Positions 1 to 10,559 of a stretch of DNA of 64,000 nucleotides are shown here, in pieces. Positions within the stretch are counted from its first letter, which is position 1. Every line of letters begins with the position of its first letter. Both the position numbers and the translations under genes were made by a program. The notes below the pieces were generated by a model. It was not told where the DNA came from. It made no database searches and saw nothing but the letters and a program-made list of their open reading frames with translations. Where the stretch lies: positions 117,491,380 through 117,555,379 of the forward strand of contig NC_047095.1 of the NCBI RefSeq assembly GCF_902459505.1. Reading direction: 5' to 3'. The DNA is from Geotrypetes seraphini (lineage: Eukaryota > Chordata > Amphibia > Gymnophiona > Dermophiidae).

Positions 1-830
1 AAGACCAAGTGCGCAGCCTAGGAATACTTCTTGACAGCAACCTGTCGCTCTCTGACCATATCTCTCAGGTGGTATCTTCCTCATTTTATTACCTGCGACA
101 ACCCCGAAAAATAAGGAACTACTTTTCAGAGTCTGACTTTGCCCAACTGCTCTATGCCCTAGTATTCTCCCGCATGGATTACTGCAATGCACTATTCAAT
201 GGTCTCACGGCAAAGAATGTACGACGGCTCCAGTGTGTTCAAAACGCAGCAATCAGGCTTCTAAAAAACCTCCTTGCCCGTGACCCTGTCTCCTAGGCTC
301 TAGTGTCGGCTCACTAGCTGCCTGTAGCTAAACATTGTGTCTTCAAGGGCCTGATGCTAGCGTTCAAATCCTTGCACAAGGAACTGGGCTATGTAAAGGC
401 TAAACTTACTCTGTATGTGCCAAACCGGTCTCTCAGCTCCCAGGATGAAATATGCCCCCTCGTGGTGCCCTTCAACTACAAACTGCCAAAGGTCCTACTC
501 CCACTTCATACCAAGCTACTGGAATCGACTACCATCACAGATCAGATTTCTTGAAGGTCTCTTTAACTTCAGAAAAGCAATAAAAACATACCTCTTCACC
601 TGACCTCCCCCCCCCTTCCCTCGATCCATGGACTACAAAGAATTATATATTGGTAACCAAACCAGTCTGTGTCATGTAAGGATAACTACACCTAAAATGT
701 GCCAACTAGGATGAAAACTTGTATTGTAATCTTGTACTGATATTATGTATGTTTAACCTGTAACCCGTTCTGTGCTTTTGGGAGACAACAGGATAGAAAA
801 CAAATTAATTAAATAAATAGTAGTCATATA
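1..830 (+). mobile_element. L2-clade LINE, 3' part (end of ORF2 plus 3' UTR)
   Basis: The reading frame at 9-296 gives the L2 reverse-transcriptase tail: SLGILLDSNLSLSDHI, then SRMDYCNALFNGL and LQCVQNAAIRLL. Homology continues in other frames to about 600 (LHKELGY, NRSLSSQ, YWNRLPSQIRF, FRKAIKTYLFT), so the copy is frameshifted. The 3' UTR ends in an A/T-rich tail near 830. The 5' side is cut by the window edge. A non-functional fossil. Confidence 0.85.
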
Positions 831-904
831 ATAAGATGGAGGAGTTTGTTTTGCATGCAATTGTGCTTATGGCAGCATTGTTAGTACACTGAACAAGCAT
901 ATAG

Positions 905-1400
905 GATTTCTAAGGGAGAGGAAAGAGCAGTAGAGAATATGGAGATATGATCTGATAGAAGTCTATAAAATATGAGTCAAGTCATGGAATAGGTAAACAT
1001 GAATTGCTTGTTTCCTCTTTCCAAAAACACAAAGGCTAGGAAGCACCCAATGAAGCTACTTAGTAGTAAATTTAAAACAAGTCAGAGAAACTATTTCTTT
1101 ATTCCACATGTTTATTAAACTCTGGAATTCATTGCCAGAGAATGTAGTTAGCTTGACAGGGCTTTATAAAACCTTTTGAACACGTTGCCTAAAAGTCCAT
1201 AAGCCAAGATAGGTCTGCTTACTGCTTATTTCTGGGATAAGCAGCATAAAAATGTACTTGTGGCCTGGATTGGTTAATATTAGAGAAATAGGATATTGCA
1301 CAAGAGGTTTCCTGTAAATTTGGTTTAAAATGCATAATAAAGGGGAACAAAAGAAATAGGATATTGGGCTTGAAGGACCTCTGGTCTGTCCCATTTTTAT
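905..1400 (+). mobile_element. CR1 LINE 3' end, degraded
   Basis: Diverged CR1 tail: the region corresponds to the RGDMIE...YKI segment, then NTRTRG-like and 'CIIKLWNSLPENV'-like stretches, then the non-coding end that normally reads 'gccataagccattattgagatggcttgggg'-like sequence in this genome. Interrupted by small indels; no open frame remains. Confidence 0.65.
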
Positions 1401-2128
1401 TTGTTTTCTATGTTTTAGCTTTCCATCAGAAATATCAGCCCAGTTAGTGAAAACTGTTTCTTCGCAGTTTCACTCCACTAGCCACAAAATCACGTTTTCC
1501 TTTTGCCTAATAAATTCACAGACCTTCCCCCTTACACTTCTGGACACTCTTTAAACTACACAATGATTTTATTGCCAGTGAATTCTAATGTTTCTCTCTG
1601 ACCCCCCCCCCCCCCCCCTCCCGCTTTCAGGTCTGACCCCCAACTGCCTAACTGAATTTCTGGCACGGGACAAAAAGATTGCCTCAGCCCAAGCTTCTCC
1701 CGACTGACTTGTGTACAGCCAATAGGGAGCGTGCATTCATCAGAGGCAGCCAATAGGACATTTGAATTCTCCAGGGGCGGCCAATAGGAAGCCTGGACTC
1801 TCCCAGGTGCAGCCAATAGGAAGCTTCTATTTTCCTCACACAATTCTTTTTGCTATTTAAAAACGTATTTTTGAATGTTTATTAAAGTATTATTTCTAAT
1901 CTTTGTTTTTTTTTTGCTTCTAACGTCCCTTGTCCATGTTAGCTGCAAAATCACTGCACTTTCATGAGAAAAGCATTTATTTAGTTTCAGCACCTGTGTG
2001 GTTTATACAAAAGTGCTTTCCCATGCAGTTTTGTTACCAGCCATCACTCCAGCAGCCCTATTAAAACCACCCCTGACCTCTAATTACTTTGCCAGGGTCT
2101 TTTTTTTTTTTTTTTTTTTTAAGGATTT
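1400..2128. other. Unassigned stretch with poly-C and CCAAT-box array
   Basis: No gene recognised. It holds a pure C run near 1602-1618, a 31-bp tandem repeat carrying four CCAAT boxes (1719, 1750, 1781, 1813) and a T run at about 2100-2120. The open frames across it are low-complexity shadows. Confidence 0.5.
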
Positions 2129-2129
2129 A

Positions 2130-2750
2130 GGGCTAGATTCACTAAGCCCACCGATCAAGTTCCAACCCTTTGCGACCAGGTTTCACTCCGATTCGATTCA
2201 CTAAACTCTGCCCCGATTCGCGCAAGCAAATAAAGCAAAATGGCATTCAAATGTAGGCAAGCAGCGATTCACTAAAAAAATTAAAAAAAAGCAACACCGA
2301 CTGGGCTGGCCAATCAGCAAACAAGTGACTGCTGGGGACCAGTCGTTCACGTCGTTTCCGACTGCTCTGCCCCAAATCTCCTGCTCTCTGCCCCAAAGCC
2401 GCGATTCTCCTGCCGCCCTGCTCTGTCCCGAATCGCCTGCTCTCTGCTCCAACTCAAGCCGCGATTCTCCTGCACCCTGCTCTTCCCCGAATCTCCTGCT
2501 GCTGCTTCAACTCAAGCCGCGATTCTCCTGCTGCCCTGCTCTGCCCCGAATCTCCTGCCCGATTCTCCCCGACTCTCCTGCCCTTCCCTGCTATGCAAGC
2601 CCGTGATTTTAACCCACTGGTTTAAAGCAGGTTAAAACCACTGGCTTGCGAAAAAGTTAAAAAACAGTAAAAAAAAAAAAAAAAAAAAAAGTAAAATTAA
2701 GCTCTGCCGGGCACAGAGTGCCAGCGCATGCGCAGACCATCTACAGATTG
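2130..2750 (+). mobile_element. MITE with GGGCTAGATTCACTAA ends (copy 1)
   Basis: Starts with GGGCTAGATTCACTAA and matches the left and middle parts of the fuller copy at 60816-61580. Shared features are repeated 'GATTCACTAA' motifs, a 'GACTGGGCTGGCC' stretch, an internal array of CTCTGCCCCGATTCTCCTGCT-like units and a 'GCAGACCATCTACAG' stretch near 2734. The right inverted end is missing. The ends resemble PIF/Harbinger MITEs of amphibians, but the superfamily is not proven. Confidence 0.55.
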
Positions 2751-2789
2751 TTAATAAAATAAGTTCAATATAAAATAACTATTCAAGGC

Positions 2790-2935
2790 TTGTGCAGATG
2801 GGATCAGATGGTTTGCGGTGACAGAATGGGGACTAAGCTCATGGGGATGGGGCGGGAATGGAAACTGAACTCACGGGGACAGGGCGGGGACTGGGATGGG
2901 GACAGGACCACATTTTTTCCCCGCGTCATTCTCTA
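2790..2935. mobile_element. Fragment of the 'GACACGGGGA' hAT-like family
   Basis: G-rich 'gggcgggga' text followed by 'ccccgcgtcattctctag', which matches the terminal inverted repeat of the complete element at 16468-17510. Only one end is present. Confidence 0.5.
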
Positions 2936-3299
2936 GCCCAGATCTTTTTCCTACGTAGTATTTTCACCTACTTTTCAAATGATTGCTAAAAGCCATGTCT
3001 CAATTAATTAAGCACAATTACAGCTTACAAAAAGGTGCAATGTGGCTGGTCAGGTGCATGCCATTTCATGGCTGTCCTGTGATTCAGAGCCCTACAATCT
3101 TTCACAGAGAAATGTGTCATCTCAAAAACCAATAAAAGAATCATCAACTTTAAATCATTGCTCATTCCAGAACAATAAGGCCTCATTAACTTCAAATCAC
3201 ATCTCAGCTCAGCCCCGAAAGGGAATCTCAGATCGCAGTACAAAAATTACTTATGAAAACAATCTCCTAATACTAAGAATAGAAGGCATCCGTTTTCAT

Positions 3300-4590
3300 T
3301 TATGATATGTGGCACCCAGTCTTTCAGCAAAGGAACACTAAACCCTTCTACACAGTCCTGGGTGTCTCATCAGAGAATATCTTACAGGGACACTCAGTTC
3401 TTCAGCATGGAACCTGCTGTCCCATGATAAGATTGTTTTTCAGCGGCACTCAGCATTTTTACATGGTCCTGGGTGTCTCATCAGAAAATATTTTACAGGG
3501 ACATGCAGATTTTTAGCACCAGCCAGTGCGCTGAATGCTCTGCATTGTTCCAACGCACTAAAAGCCTCTTGCACAGTTCTGTAAACGGGGGTTAATTAGT
3601 ATATCGGCTTCAGTTATGAGCTTTAATAAGCTCATAATTGGAAAAAAAATATTAATAATAATTGGGTGATAGGCACCTGTCTTCTTAGGCACAATTCTAC
3701 TAGCCGCCTATCTCCAAAGTAGGCGTGTTTAGGGGTGGAGAAGGACTTAGGCGCGATTCTCTGAAGCACTTAGGCCCCTATAATGTAGGCTTTTAAAACC
3801 CTGGCCTACATTATAGGCACTTAATAGGCGCCTAAGTTTTAGTTAGGCAGAATTCTGTAATGGACACCTATCTTTACACGCCTATCTTTTTAGGCACCCA
3901 ATTACAGAATCTGTCCCTCAGCTCTTCAACACAGACCCTGCTGTCCCATGATAAGATTGTTTTGCAGTGGCACTCAGCATTTTAACATGGTCCTGGGTGT
4001 CCCAGCGGAAAATATTTCACAGGAACACTCAGCTCTTTCAAACAATCTCCAATGACTTGTGATAAGATTTATTTTTTTTTTTTTACAATGGCCAGTGCCG
4101 GATTTAGACTTTGGTGAAGCCCGAAGCTATATAATGCTTGGAGACCCCATGTTAGTAAGTTACACCATACCGTACACTCTAGAAACAATACATAAATGGA
4201 ATTTTAAAAATAGTTTTAGCAAACACTGATATATGTATATATATATATATGTATAATGCTGACAAAATTTGTAATTTGGATCACTTTCTGAACTTTTGTG
4301 AAGCCCCAGTGTGTAGCTTATTTGGCTTATAGGTAAATCTGACAGTCTAGGTGTCTTATTAGCGAATGCTTTTCAGGGGTATTCAGCACTTAACTGTCCC
4401 ATGGAAGAATGTTTTACAGGGACAAAACAATTGTCTCAGGTTCAAATGTTTTAAAGAACACTTAAGCAGTATTTAGGTAAAGAAAATGCAGATAAAACAT
4501 TATAATTCTAGCATATAGTACATGCATGTTTATAGCAAACCTGCATCTATACACTAGTTTTGTTAACAGGGGCACTCAGCTCTTCTCCAG
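3300..4590. repeat. Diverged tandem repeat, interrupted by a MITE
   Basis: Recurring text 'cctgggtgtctc', 'acagggacactcag', 'ctgctgtcccatgataag', 'ggcactcagc' appears at least five times at irregular spacing, decayed towards 4590. A palindromic MITE sits inside at about 3658-3906, and a short (AT)n tract near 4231-4251. No coding potential seen. Confidence 0.6.
3658..3906. mobile_element. Palindromic MITE rich in 'AGGCGCCTAA'
   Basis: Ends read 'taattgggtgataggcacc' and, inverted, 'gataggcacccaatta'-type sequence, with internal inverted segments around 'cctacattataggc'. It interrupts the surrounding tandem repeat. Confidence 0.55.
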
Positions 4591-4829
4591 CCGCATTGGA
4601 TTAATGTTCTAATAAATTATACAGTTGCCATAACTAACTTACTAGTCACACACACATGCATAAGGTGTGACACTGGCTGCACATACTGGAGCAAGACTTG
4701 CTTATCCAGTCCTATCCTAGCAGAAATTATTTTCATGCATCTTTCTTCAAATTATTCCCCTTATTTTCTACCTTCTGTTGCTCTATATTATCTATCTATA
4801 TGTTTCTTGTTTGCTTACACCCTAGGCCA

Positions 4830-5095
4830 TCTATTAAAATGAAAGGAAGCACTGGAATGAGAGGGCATAGGCTCAGGAGTAATCTAAGGAAATACTTGTT
4901 TACAGAAAGGGCGATTGATGTAATGGAATAGTCTCCTGGTAGAGGTGGTGGAGACAAAGACTCACGTCTGAATTCAAGAGAGTGTAGGACAGGCATGTGG
5001 GATCTCTTAGGGAGAGGAGGAGCTGGTGGATGCTGCGAATGGGCAGACTGGATGGGCCATTTGGCCTTTAGCTGCCATCATGTTTCTATAACCAT
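4830..5095 (+). mobile_element. CR1-like LINE 3' end
   Basis: Encodes remnants MRGHRLRSNLRKYLF-TERA followed by the non-coding tail ending 'actggatgggccatttggcctttagctgccatcatgtttctat', which is then amplified in tandem downstream. Confidence 0.7.
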
Positions 5096-5520
5096 AAAGC
5101 TCTATGACCTCACAATACAGGTGTAAAGAGACTTAGCCAATAGGGAGAGGAGGAGCTAGTGGATGCTGCGAATGGGCAGACTGGATGGGCCATTTGGCCT
5201 TTATCTGCCATCATGTTTCTATAACCATAAAGCTCTATGACCTCACAATACAGGTGTAAAGAGACTTAGCCAATAGGGAGAGGAGGAGCTAGTGGATGCT
5301 GCGAATGGGCAGACTGGATGGGCCATTTGGCCTTTATCTGCCATCATGTTTCTATAACCATAAAGTTCTATGACCTCACAATGCAGGTGTAAAGAGCCTT
5401 AGCCAATAGGAAGAGGAGATGCAAAAGTTAAGAGCCTTAGCCAATAGGAAGAGGAGGAGCTAGTGGATGCTGCGAATGGGCAGACTGGATGGGCCATTTG
5501 GCCTTTAGCTGCCATCATGT
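5009..5520 (+). repeat. 133-bp tandem repeat derived from a LINE 3' tail
   Basis: The 'agggagaggaggagctagtggatg' start recurs at about 5009, 5141 and 5274 (133-bp steps), with a fourth, partly rearranged unit ending near 5520. Each unit contains the LINE tail plus 'ataaagctctatgacctcac' and 'ttagccaatagg'. Confidence 0.8.
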
Positions 5521-5525
5521 TTCTA

Positions 5526-5740
5526 TGAGGGAGTGATGAAAAGTTCTCAGCCCAACCAACCAACTTCCTAAATTCTGAGCATTATTTTGCCACTGCAGCT
5601 AAAAAGAGTGTTATCTTGTTTTGTTAAGTGGCAATTTGCAAAAAATGAAATCCTATGTTTTGATATTTTTTCAGATCATTGATTGAACCATATCCACGTC
5701 ATTCTCTTGGTTGGGCTGAGAACTTTTCAGCACCACCTCG
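5526..5740. mobile_element. Tc1/mariner-type MITE
   Basis: About 30-bp terminal inverted repeats (…CTGAAAAGTTCTCAGCCCAACC) flanked by TA at 5524-5525 and 5741-5742. 215 bp, no open frame, hence non-autonomous. A second copy, inverted, lies at 36915-37097. Confidence 0.75.
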
Positions 5741-6002
5741 TACGTTTCTATGTGTTATCATTGTAATATAACATACTATGCCATACTTTGTATTGCAATT
5801 TGAATATTTCTACTGCTGTAATTGTTTATAGCTTAGGACTGACTTATTCTTGCAGTATATAAATAAACTTAAAATAGATAAATGCTGGCATTTGTCTGTG
5901 TCTCTATTGCTAGCCCTCCTGAAATTGCTACTCCAGGTAGTATTTCTTTTGATTATTTCTTTCACTGCTTCTTCAAAATCTGTTCTTTTTGTCATTTGTG
6001 GG

Positions 6003-7215
6003 ACCCAGACCATAGAAGTTTATCCGGCAGGGGACTCAGAAGTTTTCCCTAATCCACACAGACTGTAGAAGTCCATCTGGCAGGGGACTCGGAAGTTTCA
6101 CCGTGAAATTTCATGGGGCACAAACTGTAGAAGTCCATCTGGCAAGGGACTCAGAAGTTTCACCGTGAAATTTCATGGGGCACAGACTGTAGAAGTCCAT
6201 CTGGCAGGGGAATCAGAAGTTTCACCGTGAAATTGCATGGGGCACAGACTGTAGAAGTCCATCTGGCAGGGGACTCAGAAGTTTCACCGTGAAATTTCAT
6301 GGGGCACAGATTGTAGAAGTCCATCTGGAAAGGGACTCAGAAGTTTCACCGTGAAATTTCATGGGGCACAGACTGTAGTAGTTCATCTGGCAGGGGATTC
6401 AGAAGTTTCACCGTGAAATTTCATGGGGCACAGACTGTAGAAGTCCATCTGGAAAGGGACTCAGAAGTTTCACCGTGAAATTTCATGGGACACAGACTGT
6501 AGAAGTCCATCTGGCAAGGGACTCAGAAGTTTCACCGTGAAATTTCATGGGGCACACACTGTAGAAGTCCATCTGGCAGGGGACTCAGTAGTTTCACCGT
6601 GAAATTTCATGGGGCACAGACTGTAGAAGTCCATCTGGGAGGGGTCTCAGAAGTTTCACAATGAAATTTCATGGGGCACAGACTGTAGAAGTCAATCTGG
6701 CAAGGGACTCAGAAGTTTCACCATGAAATTTCATGGGACACCAGACTGTAGATGTCCATCTGGCAGGGGACTCAGAAGTTTCACCGTGAATTTTCATGGG
6801 GCACAGACTATAGAAGTCCATCTGGCAGGGGACTCAGAAGTTTTACCGTGAAATTTCATGGGGCACACACTGTAGAAGTCAATCTGGCAAGGGACTCAGA
6901 AGTTTCACCATGAAATTTCATGGGACACCAGACTGTAGATGTCCATCTGGCAGGGGACTCAGAAGTTTCACCGTGAATTTTCATGTGGGACAGACTGTAG
7001 AAGTCCATCTGGCAAGGGACTCAGAAGTTTCACTGTGAAATTTCATGGGACACAGACTGTAGAAGTCCATCTGGCAGGGGACTCAGAAGTTTCACCTTGA
7101 AATTTCATGGGGCACAGACTGTAGAAGTCCATCTGGCAGGGGACTCAGAAGTTTCACCTTGAAATTTCATGGGACACAGACTGTAGAAATCCATTTGGCG
7201 GGGGAATTAGAAAAG
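6003..7215 (+). repeat. 62-bp satellite, about 19.5 units
   Basis: The unit starts GACTGTAGAAGTCCATCTGG and contains GAAGTTTCACCGTGAAATTTC, an imperfect inverted repeat. Starts at 6061, 6123 and 6185 fix the 62-bp period. Some variants (CACCATGAAA, GTAGATGTCC) recur together about 188 bp apart, pointing to recent duplication of three-unit blocks. Confidence 0.95.
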
Positions 7216-7504
7216 TTTCACTATGAAATCCCTCTCATGGTTTTCCTGCCCAGATTCTAACTATTTCAGGCTTAGGCCAGGATTCTGGATTTGTTTTCTT
7301 CATGGGTAGTGCCTTTGTTCGGCACTTGCACAACTTCCACTGATGTCAGCCTTTGCAAAGATGACAAGTCTCAACAATTTATCACTCACTATATAAACTT
7401 CCAGGATATCTGCTTTGATAGGAATATAGAAATTCCCTGTGTAGTCTTTTTAGGAATGCAGAGTATTTCCTAAAGCAATTAAATGACAGCAAATTCTCTT
7501 TATG

Positions 7505-8000
7505 TTATATTATTACTTATCATTTCTATAGCACTGCTAGACATACGCAATACTGTACATCAAAACATAGAAGCGACAGTATTGCCTAGATCCTGTAACC
7601 GGTGCCATTATTGGTGACCACTTGAAAAGTAGCTGCCGATCGTATGTCAATCATGCAACAGCACCGGGTTCCGAATTGTGCCTCCGGCACAGGTAGGCCC
7701 CGGAAATGTAGGCCATGTTTTTCCAGGCCTACGTGAACAGTGTGCCACTTCTGGCATTAGCCACGCCCACAATGACATTAGACGGCCTAAAGTGCCTACA
7801 GAGGTGCGATTCTGGCACCGATTTTTTAGGCACCTTGAAACTCAGTTTAGAACATTGTTTGATGCTTTTTGCAGAGTTTGCGCGCCTAAAGAATCAGTGC
7901 CAGTTATCTGGGCCTCTTTGCTCAAAAGAGCTTACAATCTAGTCAAGACAGACAAACTGGACATATCTGGTATATCATATATGCAACTTTTTGACCAGTC
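7505..8000 (-). mobile_element. L2-type LINE 3' terminus, split by another insertion
   Basis: Reads on the - strand as the usual L2 tail '…attgtaagctcttttgag…' and '…cagtgctatagaaatgataagtaataata'. The two halves (7505-7567 and about 7900-7965) are separated by an unrelated ~320-bp segment rich in 'aggcctac' and 'gcgcctaa', probably a MITE. The 108-aa open frame across it is incidental. Confidence 0.6.
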
Positions 8001-8124
8001 TTAAAAGTTCAGCCTAAAGATCTAGTCCTTGTTTTCTTTATATTTATTTTTAATGAATGTTTCACTGTGATCCATCTTGGCTAAAGGCAGAATTTCAATG
8101 ATGAAATATATAGATACATTTTTT

Positions 8125-8200
8125 GGAATTTATTAACCGCCTTTATGAAGAGATTCACCCAAGGCGGTGTACAGCAGGTGCAGTGTGACGTAAAATTAAA
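8125..8200 (-). mobile_element. SINE/LINE tail fragment
   Basis: 'aaccgcctttatgaagagattcacccaaggcggtgtaca' is the reverse of the common 'tgtacaccgc…ggcggt' LINE tail also seen at 9245. Confidence 0.5.
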
Positions 8201-8249
8201 CAATTTTGTTAACAGCATAAATACTAGTACAGGGACTCATTTTCAAAGC

Positions 8250-8410
8250 ACTAAGGCCCTCTTTTACTAAGCTGCGGTAGAGGTTTCTACCACGGCTCGT
8301 AGCGCTAAATGCTCTGATGCTCATAGGAATTATATGAGCGTTGGAACATCTAGTGCTCCGGACCACGATAGAAACCTCTACTGTGGTTTAGTAAAAGGGG
8401 GGTTTAGACA
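8250..8410. mobile_element. Foldback MITE 'CCCTCTTTTACTAAG'
   Basis: A long hairpin: 'ctcttttactaagctgcggtagaggtttctacc' pairs with 'atagaaacctctactgtggtttagtaaaag'. Further copies lie at 9368-9530, 9835-9950, 10430-10540, 17578-17720, 17760-17940 and 56484-56640. Confidence 0.75.
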
Positions 8411-8790
8411 CACAGTACTATATTCAGCGCTATTTAACTGACCAGGCTGGCTCCTGGCCAGTTAAATAGCGCTAAAATTCAACGTGAGATAGCTGCTGAA
8501 TATTAGTGCTTAGCTGCTAGCCTGGTGACAGCGCCAATATTCATTGGCTGACTGGCTAAGTTTAGGGCCAGATAGATTCGTATAAACAGCAGGTCTATCT
8601 TTGACCGTTATAGCTTAGCCGGCCAGCTGATGAATATCAGCTTAATCAGCTATGTTTCTAGCTGCCAAAAATCTCCTGGAAATTCAGTGCCAGTCACCGG
8701 ATATAGCCCAGCATTGAATTTCCGAGGTCGATGCTGACCACGGGAGATAGGCTGTCTCCCTTGGTCTGAATATCAGGCCTATAGGTACTA
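8410..8790. mobile_element. Second foldback element rich in 'TATTCAGCGCTATTTAACT'
   Basis: Several nested inverted segments, for example 'gcgctatttaactg' with 'cagttaaatagcgct', and 'tgctgaatatt' with 'aatattcattgg'. No coding sequence. Confidence 0.5.
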
Positions 8791-8879
8791 TATGAGCCCT
8801 TGTATGAACCAAAATAAGCATAAAGACAATCAGAGATGGTAAATTTGAATCCTTGTAATATTGATTGGGATTTATTTTT

Positions 8880-9240
8880 TTTTATTATTTATATAAAAAC
8901 TGAATATATCGCCTGAATTCACAGCGGCTTCCAAATAAACCTACATAGATTAAAAACAATGCAAACCATTCTTCAAAATAATATCAACACAACACAACAC
9001 AACAAAACCTACAAATTCTTCAATAACATATTAAAAAAAAAATGTTACAAAAATGCCCAAACAACGTTAGGAAAGACAGATCAAAAGTGTGCGTCTACAA
9101 ACAGCTTGGTTTTCAACATTTTCTTAAAACTCTAATGGCCGGCAGAGAATCTTAGTTGCCCGGTAAGCTTGTTCCAATATGATATTCCAGCAATGGAAAA
9201 CATTTGAAGTTGAGTTGCCGCATATCTTACATTATCAGCT
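8880..9240 (-). mobile_element. L2-type LINE 3' end, reverse
   Basis: Starts with the tail 'aaaactgaatatatcgcctgaattcacagcggcttccaaataaa' (reverse of the LINE 3' end) and runs into decayed ORF2 sequence that resembles the 'FKSLLKTKLF' and 'WNSLP' segments in reverse. Confidence 0.55.
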
Positions 9241-9244
9241 GTCA

Positions 9245-9625
9245 GTGCTACATGAAGAGATTCACCCAAAGTGCTTTACAATACATTGAATAGTAATCAG
9301 GTATTCTTAGGTATTTTCTCTATTTGTCCTGGCAGGCTCACAGTACCTAGGGCAATGGCAAGTTAACTTCCTCTTTTACTAAGTTGCGATAGAGGTTTTT
9401 ACTATGGCCTGGAGCGCTAAATGATCCAACGCTCATAGCAATTTTGTGAGCCTTGGAGCCGTGTCAGAGCATGTAACGCCCTTGGCCATGGTAGAAATCT
9501 CTATCAAGGCTTAGTAAAAGAGGGCCTAAGTGACTTGCCCAGAGCCATGAGGAGCAGGCTGGGATCAAACTCGCAACCTCAGGGTGCCGAGGCAGCAGTT
9601 TTAACTACAAGGCCACACTCTCCTC
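9245..9625 (-). mobile_element. tRNA-derived SINE (MIR-like), split by a hairpin MITE
   Basis: Left piece 'attcacccaaagtgctttaca…gtcctggcaggctcac' (9245-9365), right piece 'agtgacttgcccagagccatgaggagc…caacctcagggtgccgaggcag…ccacactctcc' (9525-9625). The foldback MITE at 9368-9530 lies between them, so the MITE is younger. The right piece has the box-B-like end of a tRNA SINE. Confidence 0.6.
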
Positions 9626-9834
9626 AGAACTAGCATGAAGCAGAATCAGACATAAGCCGCACTGTAAAACAATCATATAGAACAGAAATATGAAAAATGT
9701 CAATACAATGCAAATGATACCATAATAAGTCGCATGGAAGAACATTCAAATAGCATAGATGTGACACTCATTATTTCAGCACAATACCAATGAAACACCT
9801 AATAGTCGTGCAGTAGGACATTCAAATAACATAC

Positions 9835-9950
9835 GCTCTCTTTTACCAAGCTGCGATGCAGGAATTCTGTGAACATCAGAGCGGCGTTGAAGCATTTAGC
9901 GCTCCAGGCTGTGGTAGAAACCTTGACCGCAGCTTAGAAAAAAAAAGGGG
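9835..9950. mobile_element. Foldback MITE remnant
   Basis: 'ctcttttaccaagctgcgatgcagg' against 'ccttgaccgcagcttagaaaaa'. Same family as 8250-8410, more decayed. Confidence 0.6.
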
Positions 9951-10037
9951 GCGGAGGGGGGTAGATATGATGCTTTTTGTACAACACAAAGAAACATCTA
10001 CATTTTAATATGTAGCAGAGGAGGCAAATTATATGTA

Positions 10038-10376
10038 CATGTCTCCCTCCGTATTTGCGGTTTCAGCATTCGCGGTTTTGATTATTCGCGGTCTTTAGCT
10101 TGCTGGCTCCTCCTCCCAAATTACTTCAGCTTGCCTAGAGAAATCGCCGATTCCCAGCGTTTACAGAGAAAATCGCCGATTCCCGGCACTTCCTTCACCG
10201 TGTTTTGCCTCTCCTTCAGGAACAGGCCAGGCCTCCCACCATGTTATTCGCGGTTTCACCCTAGTCACGATGGTTTTTAATAGAAAACAGCGGCTAACAT
10301 GAAAAAATTATTTGCGGTTTTTCTGTATTTGCGGTTCTGTTAATCGCCTATCACAGCGAATACGGAGGGAGAAGTG
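10038..10376. mobile_element. pogo/Tigger-like MITE
   Basis: 339 bp flanked by TA. Terminal inverted repeats read CTCCCTCCGTATTTGCGG and, inverted, CTCCCTCCGTATTCGC. Interior repeats 'attcgcggt'. No transposase frame. Confidence 0.7.
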
Positions 10377-10429
10377 TACAGTTGAATGAAGATTTTATAT
10401 GCCATTAGAATGTATGAGCTAAGAAACTG

Positions 10430-10545
10430 AGGGGTCCTTTTACTAAGGTACGCTTGCCGATGTAGCGCGTGCTAAATGATAACGCATCCATTATATTCTA
10501 TGGATGTGTTAGCGTTTAGCTTAGTAAAAGAAGGGGTGATTAAAT
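10430..10545. mobile_element. Foldback MITE 'CCTTTTACTAAGG'
   Basis: Hairpin with arms 'ccttttactaaggtacgc' and 'tagcttagtaaaag' around 'taacgcatccattatattctatggatgtgtta'. Confidence 0.65.
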
Positions 10546-10559
10546 ATTCAAGGTCCATC

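Noticed and set aside
6003-7215. CRISPR-like regular repeats
   Set aside because: Units are contiguous without unique spacers and the setting is a vertebrate genome; this is a satellite.
9520-9625. tRNA gene
   Set aside because: Has a tRNA-like box region but it is within a SINE tail; no cloverleaf with full stems was found.
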